DNA of 39,604 bases, from NCBI GenBank assembly GCA_012033255.1, contig JAAUSF010000003.1:80247-119850 (forward strand). Direction: 5' to 3'. Below the pieces are notes generated by a model. The model was not told where the DNA came from. It saw nothing but the letters and a program-made list of their open reading frames with translations, and did not search any database. The stretch comes from Cyanobacteria bacterium RU_5_0 (GTDB lineage: Bacteria; Cyanobacteriota; Cyanobacteriia; Elainellales; Elainellaceae). The position numbers and the translations under genes were made by a program. Positions 32,931 to 39,604 of this stretch are shown piece by piece. Within the stretch, counting starts at the first letter, position 1, and each line of letters starts with the position of its first letter.

Positions 32931-34400
32931 ATGCGAATTGCGATCGTTGGTGCAGGCTTGGCTGGGTTGGCAGCGGCTGTAGAACTGGTGGATGCAGGAC
33001 AGGAAGTTGAAATTTTTGAGTCTCGCCCGTTTGTGGGTGGCAAGGTCGGCAGTTGGATAGACTCGGACGGCAATCACATTGAGATGGGGTTACATGTCTT
33101 TTTTCAGTGCTATTACAATCTGTTTGAGTTGATGAAAAAAGTTGGCGCTTATGAGGACTTGCTGCTTAAGGAACATACGCATACCTTCATCAACCGGGGT
33201 GGCGAAATTGGAACGCTAGATTTCCGATTTCCGATCGGCGCACCCTTCAACGGCTTAAAGGCATTTTTCACCACGGGGCAACTCTCGCTGAAGGACAAAC
33301 TCTTCAATGCGATCGCTCTGGGCACCAGTCCGATGATTCGCGGTTTGATCGATCTCGACGGAGCCATGAAAGACATCCGTGCCCTCGACAAAATTAGCTT
33401 TGCCGATTGGTTCCGGAGTCATGGCGGTTCAAATGGCAGCCTGAAGCGAATGTGGAATCCGATCGCCTATGCCCTTGGCTTCATCGACACCGAAAACATC
33501 TCTGCTCGGTGTATGCTCACCATCTTTCAGCTATTCGCGGTCAAAACCAACGCCTCAAAACTCAATCTGTTGGCAGGCTCTCCGGCAGAATATTTGCACA
33601 AGCCGATCGTCCAGTACTTAGAAGCACGAGGAGCCAAAATCCATACTCGTCGGCAAACGCGCCAGATCTTGTTTGAGAGTAAAGGCGAAGCTACCCATGT
33701 TACGGGGCTAGTTGTTGCGGATGGAGAGTGGGAAGAAACCATTGCCGCAGATAGTTATGTGGCGGCTTGTGATGTTCCTGGAATCCAACGGCTCTTACCC
33801 CCAGAGTGGCGAGTTTGGAAAGAATTCGACAATATTTACAACCTGGAAGCTGTGCCTGTTGCTACAGTGCAACTTCGATTGGATGGCTGGGTAACAGAAC
33901 TCGACGATCCGGATGCCCGTACTCAACTCAAACAGGCAGCAGGCATTGATAACTTGCTCTACACGGCGGATGCTGATTTTTCTTGCTTCGCTGATTTGGC
34001 GTTAACCAGTCCCAAAGACTACTACCGGGAAGGACAGGGTTCACTGCTGCAATTGGTATTGACTCCTGGGGATCCGTTTATCAACCAGAGCAACGGGGCG
34101 ATCGCCCACCACGCTCTCCAGCAAGTCCACGATCTCTTTCCTTCTTCCCGTGAGTTGAATATGACCTGGTATAGCGTCGTTAAACTCGCCCAATCGCTCT
34201 ACCGCGAATCCCCCGGTATGGATGTCTATCGTCCCTCCCAAAAAACGCCCATTCCCAACTTTTTCCTGGCAGGAAGCTACACGCAGCAAGATTACATCGA
34301 TAGTATGGAAGGTGCAACAATCTCCGGCAAACAAGCCGCCGCCGCCATTCTCGAACCAATGGGATATCCGGTGAAAGGGGTAGGGTTGTTTAGGTCTTAG
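32931..34400 (+). CDS. crtQ: Zeta-carotene desaturase (plant/cyanobacterial CrtQ/Zds type)
   Basis: 489 residues. The N-terminal FAD motif [18 protein letters not shown] is followed by [11 protein letters not shown]-like and [16 protein letters not shown] segments, characteristic of Zds rather than phytoene desaturase. The C-terminal [20 protein letters not shown] is the second FAD-contact region. It converts zeta-carotene to prolycopene at the thylakoid or plasma membrane. The downstream SRPBCC gene is commonly beside zds in cyanobacteria. The spacer to it (34401-34455) is an unusual G-rich run of GGGAATAGGG and GGGACAGG units. Confidence 0.95.
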   Translation: MRIAIVGAGLAGLAAAVELVDAGQEVEIFESRPFVGGKVGSWIDSDGNHIEMGLHVFFQCYYNLFELMKKVGAYEDLLLKEHTHTFINRGGEIGTLDFRFPIGAPFNGLKAFFTTGQLSLKDKLFNAIALGTSPMIRGLIDLDGAMKDIRALDKISFADWFRSHGGSNGSLKRMWNPIAYALGFIDTENISARCMLTIFQLFAVKTNASKLNLLAGSPAEYLHKPIVQYLEARGAKIHTRRQTRQILFESKGEATHVTGLVVADGEWEETIAADSYVAACDVPGIQRLLPPEWRVWKEFDNIYNLEAVPVATVQLRLDGWVTELDDPDARTQLKQAAGIDNLLYTADADFSCFADLALTSPKDYYREGQGSLLQLVLTPGDPFINQSNGAIAHHALQQVHDLFPSSRELNMTWYSVVKLAQSLYRESPGMDVYRPSQKTPIPNFFLAGSYTQQDYIDSMEGATISGKQAAAAILEPMGYPVKGVGLFRS

Positions 34401-34455
34401 GGAATAGGGAACTGGGGACAGGGAATAGGGGACAGGAATAGGGGTTTAGGGAGCT

Positions 34456-34899
34456 ATGCCTGATTGGTTGGAACATACGGTGCAAATTGAAGTTGAGACG
34501 CCGATCGAGGTGGTCTGGGATCTGTGGTCTGATCTGGAGCAGATGCCTCGTTGGATGAAGTGGATTGATTCGGTGACGATGAAAGACGATGATCCCGATT
34601 TATCGCGCTGGAAGTTAGCCTCTGGCGGGTTTGAGTTTAGCTGGCTGTCTCGGATCACGCGGTTAGTGAAGCACCAGCTAATCCAATGGGAATCCGTGGA
34701 TGGTCTGCCAAATCGAGGTGCGATTCGGTTTTACGATCGCGGTAATCACAGCGTTGTCAAACTGACGGTCGCTTACGCCATTCCGGGTATTCTCGGCAGA
34801 CTTATGGACAATTTATTCCTCGGTCGGATTGTCGAATCTACACTCAATGCTGATATGCAGCGATTTCGACAATATGCGCTGAAGGCATATCAAAGCTAA
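34456..34899 (+). CDS. SRPBCC (START/polyketide-cyclase-like) family protein
   Basis: 147 residues. The N-terminal strand HTVQIEVETPIEVVWDLWSDLEQMPRWMKWI is the classical opening of SRPBCC/Coq10-like lipid-binding domains. The middle carries ESVDGLPNRGAIRFYDRG and the long C-terminal helix (about 115-147) closes the pocket. The family binds hydrophobic ligands such as lipids, isoprenoids or quinones. Placement after the zeta-carotene desaturase suggests a carotenoid or isoprenoid ligand, but that is inference. AGGGAG is only two bases from the ATG, so the start is a little uncertain. Confidence 0.85.
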   Translation: MPDWLEHTVQIEVETPIEVVWDLWSDLEQMPRWMKWIDSVTMKDDDPDLSRWKLASGGFEFSWLSRITRLVKHQLIQWESVDGLPNRGAIRFYDRGNHSVVKLTVAYAIPGILGRLMDNLFLGRIVESTLNADMQRFRQYALKAYQS

Positions 34900-35346
34900 T
34901 CATGTGAACTACCAGACACCAACCGATAACGGCGGTATGGTGCTGGCTTCCCAATTCATCGGCAATAGCCTAAGCGAACTCCATAGCTTAAGATGGTCGT
35001 TACAGTGACGGCATACGGCGTTGAAGTCAATGCAGAATCCGGACTTTCGATGTTCCCCAGGATCTAGAGCCGCAAAAGGTGGGAACCCAGAGTTAAGGAT
35101 GCCAAGTCCTGAGTCTTAGCAGGGTGTACCTGAGCGAGGCGATCGAATTTTATTTTTAATTTACCAAAGAGTTGTTAAAGTTACTCAGGTGTTGTAGACA
35201 GAGTAAAACTTATCGGGTATATCCGTAGTACATCCTTCAGTCCTGCTTTCAGTTCCGCCTCACAATGATCCGATCGTTTCGTTACACAATACTCATCTCT
35301 GGGTGTTTCTTCTAGATCTCCTTATCTTCTTGCCCTTAAATTTGCC
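34900..35346. other. Intergenic region with an unexplained GC-rich block
   Basis: 446 bases. From about 34904 to 35155 the sequence is GC-rich and lacks the palindromes and heptamers of other spacers. A short frame ending at 35120 (reading ..GSRAAKGGNPELRMPSPES) looks like a fragment of a decayed gene, possibly a transposase tail, but stops interrupt it upstream. From 35156 it turns AT-rich and presumably contains the promoter of the CofD-like gene. No family assignment can be supported. Confidence 0.3.
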
Positions 35347-36711
35347 ATGTCAATGGGTTTATTCAAGCAAGCTCTCCAAGTCCTGAAGCAGGAGCCGCCC
35401 TACCGTCCTCCCAATTGGGTTAATCAGTGGTACAAGTGGCTAGCCCCAGGCTTGTTCGTCAAACGCTGGCTCTTGTTGAGTGCAGCCGGAGTGGTTTTGG
35501 TGGGATTGGGGTTAGCAATTTGGTCGAATTTGACCCCGATTTTTTATATCGGTGAGTTTATCCGAGCGTGTCTCAAAGCTATCACTCAACAGATTCCGAG
35601 TCATGTCAGCGGCCCGATCGTGATTATTAGTGGAATCCTACTCATTTTCTGGGGACAGACGCGCAGCCTGGGAGCGATTACAGAAGTCTTGATGCCAGAA
35701 GGCAATGAAGAGCTAGTCGATCGCCTGATGACACATCGCCGTCTGCATCGTGGACCCAAAATCGTTGTGCTAGGCGGTGGTACGGGGTTATCAACCCTGC
35801 TGAGAGGGCTGAAAACCTACAGTGCAAACATCACGGCAATTGTCACTGTTGCCGATGATGGCGGCTCATCTGGGCGGTTGCGACGGGAGATTGGGGTTCT
35901 GCCCCCCGGAGATATCCGCAACTGTTTGGCGGCACTGGCGGATGAAGAAAAATTATTAACTGAATTATTCCAATATCGGTTTCGGGCAGGCGATGGCTTA
36001 ACAGGTCATAGTTTCGGAAATTTATTTTTGACGGTGATGAGTGAGGTCACGGGGGATCTCGAACGAGCGATCGCCGCTAGTTCTAAGGTTCTGGCAATCC
36101 GAGGGCAAGTTCTCCCGTCTACCCTCAGCGATATGCGTCTTTGGGCAAGACTCGCCGATGGACGCCGCATCGAAGGCGAATCAAATATTACTGAAGCCAA
36201 AGGAAAAATTCTTGAAATTGGCTGCACCCCTGCCAATCCTCCGGCACTGCCCAAAGTTCTGCAAGCGATCGCAGAAGCTGATTACATTATTATCGGACCC
36301 GGTTCCCTTTATACCAGCATCATTCCTAATCTCCTCGTCCCTGACATTACCGAAGCGATCGCTCAATCCGCCGCTCCACGTATCTACGTTTGCAACATCA
36401 TGACCCAACCCGGCGAAACGGATGGCTATGCCGTCTCTGATCATATCCGGACGATCGATGAAGTGACAGGCTATCAACTGTTTGATGCGGTTCTAGTCCA
36501 GAAAACCTCACCCTCCGCCAAATCGCTGATCCGCTACGCTCAAGAAAGCTCTCACCCCGTATACTTCGATCGCGAAGCCGTCATGCAGATGGGTCGTCGT
36601 GCTCTCGTCGCGAATGTCATGGATGAAGACGACCAGGGATTAGTCCGTCATAGCTCCGATCGCCTCGCTCGGATTCTGCTGCGTTGGTATAGTCGATCGC
36701 ATGGGCTGTGA
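35347..36711 (+). CDS. YvcK/CofD-like (UPF0052) protein with N-terminal membrane anchor
   Basis: 454 residues; an ATG at 35353 would shorten it by two. Two hydrophobic segments (about 38-60 and 88-106) precede the soluble domain, which starts at [18 protein letters not shown] (about 138-155) and continues with [37 protein letters not shown] and [16 protein letters not shown]. These are the YvcK/CofD nucleotide-sugar or phospho-substrate-binding motifs. In Bacillus, YvcK (about 320 residues, soluble) is needed for gluconeogenic growth and cell-wall precursor balance and binds UDP-GlcNAc. The membrane-anchored extension is typical of cyanobacterial members as far as I know. Its partner substrate here is not known. 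Confidence 0.9.
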   Translation: MSMGLFKQALQVLKQEPPYRPPNWVNQWYKWLAPGLFVKRWLLLSAAGVVLVGLGLAIWSNLTPIFYIGEFIRACLKAITQQIPSHVSGPIVIISGILLIFWGQTRSLGAITEVLMPEGNEELVDRLMTHRRLHRGPKIVVLGGGTGLSTLLRGLKTYSANITAIVTVADDGGSSGRLRREIGVLPPGDIRNCLAALADEEKLLTELFQYRFRAGDGLTGHSFGNLFLTVMSEVTGDLERAIAASSKVLAIRGQVLPSTLSDMRLWARLADGRRIEGESNITEAKGKILEIGCTPANPPALPKVLQAIAEADYIIIGPGSLYTSIIPNLLVPDITEAIAQSAAPRIYVCNIMTQPGETDGYAVSDHIRTIDEVTGYQLFDAVLVQKTSPSAKSLIRYAQESSHPVYFDREAVMQMGRRALVANVMDEDDQGLVRHSSDRLARILLRWYSRSHGL

Positions 36712-36743
36712 CGGGAAGAATGAAGGATGAAATTTACCGACTG

Positions 36744-36767
36744 TAGGGGCGAACACCGTTCGCCCTA
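36744..36767. repeat. Palindromic repeat of the GGGGCGAAC family
   Basis: TAGGGGCGAAC - ACC - GTTCGCCCTA forms a 10-bp stem with one bulged G. It lies 33 bases after the CofD-like gene. The same GGGCGAA core recurs at 4545-4551 and is common in cyanobacterial spacers. It could help end the transcript. Confidence 0.55.
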
Positions 36768-36875
36768 AACATTGCGCCCCAATAACAGATTTTACGCAAT
36801 CGAAAATCGCCATAAATGCTAGGGTAATAAATGCAATTGGATGACAGATAGGAGACGAACATACCAATCTCTCTT

Positions 36876-36917
36876 CATCCCTCATCCCTCATCCCTCATC
36901 CCTCATCCCTCATCCTT
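36876..36917. repeat. Heptamer tandem array CATCCCT x5 plus one variant
   Basis: Five exact CATCCCT units (36876-36910) and a CATCCTT (36911-36917) end only six bases before the ATG of the DUF3177 gene. The array replaces the expected Shine-Dalgarno region. Copy-number change by slippage would alter the 5' leader in steps of seven bases. Confidence 0.9.
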
Positions 36918-36923
36918 CCCAAA

Positions 36924-37520
36924 ATGTCTGAAGCACTTCTGCGATCGCTAGTCTGGCTGGATTATCGGCTAGCCATTCTTTTTCTAGTAAGTCTGCCGAT
37001 TGTGTTGCTGATTTGGGCGTTTGTCCGGCGAGTGGAACCCATCCAGCGACTCTTGATTATCTATTGGCGAGTGTCTAGTCTGCTAGCGATCACGGTTTAT
37101 CTGATGATTGGCGGATTTCCGTTTAGTTTCTTGACGAGTATTTTGGCACGGGTGCTGATTCCAATTAGCCTTTGGTTTTGGGTAGATCTTAACGAGGAGA
37201 TTGATGACCAGCGTCGCAGTTCTTTGAAACTAGTCTTTACGTCTTGGCGATGGGCAACCAGTATTTATTGCGTTTTGGGTGTCCTGGCTAGCCTGCCATT
37301 TCTTCAGTGCGCTTTTTCTCAAGCAACATTCGCCACTCCCTTTTGCCAAGTTTGGCTAGAAGCTCCTTATGGTTTCCGCAATGTCTTGCATCCCAAACCC
37401 AATAACGAGGGATTTTTGGGCTTTATAGGGATTGTAGGCTTGATTATCTACTTGCTTTATTTCGGTTACTTTGTTTTCTTTCGCCTCGGTAAACAGGGAC
37501 GGACAGCCGTTGAACAGTGA
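36924..37520 (+). CDS. DUF3177 family membrane protein
   Basis: 198 residues with about five membrane segments: (about 14-33) LAILFLVSLPIVLLIWAF, (42-60), (64-82), (105-125) and (165-190). The opening LVWLDYRLAILF and the RVEPIQRLLIIYWRVSSLLAITVYLMI block are the conserved face of DUF3177, a cyanobacterial family of unknown function. The next gene starts at its stop codon (TGATG overlap), so the two form an operon. The leader carries the CATCCCT heptamer array and no SD. Confidence 0.82.
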   Translation: MSEALLRSLVWLDYRLAILFLVSLPIVLLIWAFVRRVEPIQRLLIIYWRVSSLLAITVYLMIGGFPFSFLTSILARVLIPISLWFWVDLNEEIDDQRRSSLKLVFTSWRWATSIYCVLGVLASLPFLQCAFSQATFATPFCQVWLEAPYGFRNVLHPKPNNEGFLGFIGIVGLIIYLLYFGYFVFFRLGKQGRTAVEQ

Positions 37521-37819
37521 TGAATCGATCGATCGGTGCCCGATTAGAGCAATATACGCTGAAATGCCCTCGTGAGGTGTTATTGGTGACGGTTGAGATT
37601 GGGGACGAAGTCGATCAGATTGCCATCTTCAAAGGATTTTCTAGCTCTTTGATGCGTCCAACGGCGTTCGATCCAGATATACCTGTGATGCCAGAGGATG
37701 CCAGAATTGTGGCGATCGATCGGCTTGTCAGTCCTTATAATCCGCAGTCTCCACAGTATATTCAGCAAGGATTATCAGTAGAAGCCATGCAAGATCTGTT
37801 CGCGGAAGTTGGAGTTTAG
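37520..37819 (+). CDS. Small conserved cyanobacterial/plastid protein of unknown function
   Basis: 99 residues from the ATG at 37520, overlapping the DUF3177 stop by one base (TGATG); a GTG three bases earlier is in frame. No signal or membrane segment. The sequence is well ordered: CPREVLLVTVEIGDEVDQIA, then IFKGFSSSLMRPTAFDPDIP and a Pro/Asp-rich IDRLVSPYNPQSPQYIQQGL. I recall a short conserved family with this pattern in cyanobacteria and chloroplast-containing plants (possibly named DUF7734), but cannot confirm the name here. Co-transcription with DUF3177 is its only functional hint. Confidence 0.75.
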   Translation: MNRSIGARLEQYTLKCPREVLLVTVEIGDEVDQIAIFKGFSSSLMRPTAFDPDIPVMPEDARIVAIDRLVSPYNPQSPQYIQQGLSVEAMQDLFAEVGV

Positions 37820-38137
37820 AGCCTATCCGTAGCCATTCGGGGGACTGCCAATTTGCACAATCCTGATAAGGAAACGAAGGGTTTAAGACTCTTATCACCC
37901 ACAAAAATAGGTAGCCTTTATGAGAAGGATCGGCATGAGCCTAAAAAGGTTTACAGAAGCATAAACTTCCGTCTGCTCATTGCTTTCTCAAGCCAAAACC
38001 GTTTTTTTATACTAGTAAAAACTCGGAAATGATACTCTGAATAATGTAATGAATTCGTATCTTTAGTTCAGTATGCGATCTAAGAATAACCGTGCTATGC
38101 TCCGCTTTGAGTGTGATGTATGGAGTGTAAAATTGCT
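37820..38137. other. Intergenic region upstream of glmM
   Basis: 317 bases, AT-rich in its right half, with no long frame, repeat or convincing hairpin. GGAG at 38122-38125 is 12 bases before the chosen glmM start. Nothing else is recognised. Confidence 0.4.
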
Positions 38138-39604
38138 ATGGTGCTATCCTCTGTATCTTCTGGTAAGACATCCTCGGATCAAGATCACTCAGCTACGAAA
38201 CCATTTAGGGAACGATTAGACCATTGGGGAAGCGTGAACCTTCCGTCTACTCGGCTATTTGGAACCGATGGCATCCGAGGTCGGGTGGGTGAATTATTGA
38301 CGGCTCCTCTGGCGTTGCAGGTTGGTTTTTGGGCAGGGCAAGTGCTTCGATCGCAGAATGGCTCAGGCGCGATCGTCCTCGGACAAGATTCTCGTAACTC
38401 TAGTGATATGTTGGCGATGGCACTTTCGGCTGGGCTAACGGCTGCCGGACTGGAAGTGTGGAATCTGGGCTTATGCCCAACGCCAACCGTTGCTTATCTC
38501 ACTAGTGCCTCTGACGCGATCGGTGGCGTCATGATTTCTGCCAGTCACAATCCCCCAGAAGACAACGGTATTAAGTTTTTTGGTGCTGATGGTGCAAAAA
38601 TTGCGCCTGAACTACAAATTAAAATTGAGGCTGCACTGCGAGGTGAAGGAGATTTGGCGATCGAGGCTCCGACCTGGGGACAGCACCACCATCGTCCCGA
38701 ACTGGTAGATACCTATGTGCAATCGCTACAATCTCCACTTCATCACGTTAGCTTTGAGGGAATGCGAATCGTCCTAGATTTAGCGTGGGGAGCCGCTACC
38801 CAGGTCGCCCCGACTGTCTTCACACAGATGGGCGCTGAAGTGATTGCCCTGAACAACAATGCAGATGGCGATCGGATTAATGTCAACTGCGGCTCGACCT
38901 ATCCTCAACTCTTACAATCTGCCATCCAGCAGCAAAGAGCAGACTTGGGCTTCGCGTTTGATGGAGATGCCGATCGCGTGATTGCTGTCGATGCTCAAGG
39001 ACGGATTGTAGACGGAGACTACATTCTCTACCTTTGGGGGCAATCCCTCCGTTATGCCAACCAACTGCCCGAAAACCTGATCATTTCAACCGTGATGGCA
39101 AACTTGGGCTTTGAGCGGGCTTGGCAAAACCAAGGCGGAACGCTCATTCGGACTGCCGTTGGCGATCAATATGTTCATGCAGAAATGCGGCGACGCGGTG
39201 CAAAACTAGGCGGCGAACAATCTGGACATATCCTCTGTCCTCATTACGGCGTATCGGGAGATGGCTTGTTAACAGCCCTTCACATTGCGACCCTGGTGCA
39301 ACAATCCGGTTCTTCTCTGGCAGAATTAGTTAACCAAAGTTTCCAGACCTACCCACAGATCTTGCGAAATGTACGAGTGGAGGATCGCGATCGTCGCCTC
39401 AACTGGCAAACGAGTGACCTCTTGCAACGGGCGATCGCACAAGCCGAAGCGGCAATGGGCGATAAGGCAGAATCCTCGTCAGAGCCTCCGGCACCGAACC
39501 CGTGATTCGCGTCATGGTTGAAGCCGTCAAACGCCGAACTCACCCATCATTGGACAGAGAATCTAGTGTTAGCCGTCCAGCAGTATGCGAGTCAGGGGAT
39601 GGGG
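38138..39604 (+). CDS. glmM: Phosphoglucosamine mutase, C-terminus disturbed by two compensating frameshifts, truncated by the window edge
   Basis: The start at 38138 (MVLSSVSSG) follows GGAG; an in-frame ATG at 38120 adds six residues. [14 protein letters not shown], the active-site serine S136 in [17 protein letters not shown], the metal loop FDGDADRVI and GGEQSGHIL are intact. It interconverts glucosamine-6-P and glucosamine-1-P for UDP-GlcNAc and peptidoglycan synthesis. Near 39463-39466 one base seems missing (AAGGCAGA where AAGGGCAGA fits), and the uninterrupted frame stops at 39503-39505. The phosphate loop [16 protein letters not shown] reads in the shifted frame. At 39529-39531 one extra A returns the original frame, giving [20 protein letters not shown] to the window end. 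Corrected, the protein is about 488 or more residues, normal for cyanobacterial GlmM. Sequencing error is likelier than a true loss of an essential gene. Confidence 0.92.

Noticed and set aside
37820-38137. Search for a small RNA or riboswitch before glmM (such as a glmS-like element)
   Set aside because: No recognisable motif, stable GC-rich stem or terminator was found.

Overview
This is cyanobacterial chromosome. The octamer GCGATCGC and its core CGATCG are scattered throughout. The window carries genes found essentially only in cyanobacteria: pipX-pipY, crtQ/zds-type zeta-carotene desaturase, SLH-domain porins, and small conserved cyanobacterial proteins (DUF3177 and others). The mix of large multi-PAS kinases, short tandem heptamer arrays and dispersed palindromic repeats suggests a filamentous, probably non-heterocystous (Leptolyngbya-like) organism; that assignment is inference.

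Layout. (1) 1-909: 3' part of a probable malate:quinone oxidoreductase. (2) 1056-10460: a two-component block. An ethylene-receptor-type hybrid kinase on + faces three minus-strand genes (REC-wHTH-HPt-REC-REC regulator, CHASE3/5xPAS kinase, CheY-like regulator). The PAS kinase is split by one frameshift. (3) 10745-20621: housekeeping genes (DUF2141 protein, acyltransferase, EF-hand transaldolase, LysE-type exporter, M23 murein hydrolase, NIL-domain protein, TldD, Der, J-domain protein). (4) 20703-22217: cysK preceded by a CymR-like Rrf2 regulator. (5) 22683-26619: two tandem SLH/OprB porins. (6) 27304-30211: ecfT, acpS, pipX-pipY, bracketed by two inverted copies of a MITE-like element. (7) 31235-39604: sepF, proC, crtQ, an SRPBCC protein, a membrane-anchored YvcK/CofD-like protein, DUF3177, a small conserved protein, and glmM running off the window with two compensating frameshifts.

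The most striking signal is outside the genes. At about 16150-16209 lies a sequence with the hallmark of the cyanobacterial small RNA Yfr1 (ACTCCTCACAC followed at once by an intrinsic terminator). Ten bases of that motif are perfectly complementary to the Shine-Dalgarno region of the first SLH porin mRNA (24560-24569). The second porin has a shorter, bulged match at the same place (26624-26630). The window therefore seems to hold both a porin-repressing small RNA and two of its likely targets.

Other regulatory themes are nitrogen/carbon balance (PipX, PipY), a possible CymR-CysK sulfur sensor pair, and Ca2+-binding EF-hands fused to transaldolase. Two short frames (12653-12751 and 27016-27135) could encode overlooked small proteins. 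I saw no tRNA, rRNA, CRISPR array, prophage or intact insertion sequence.
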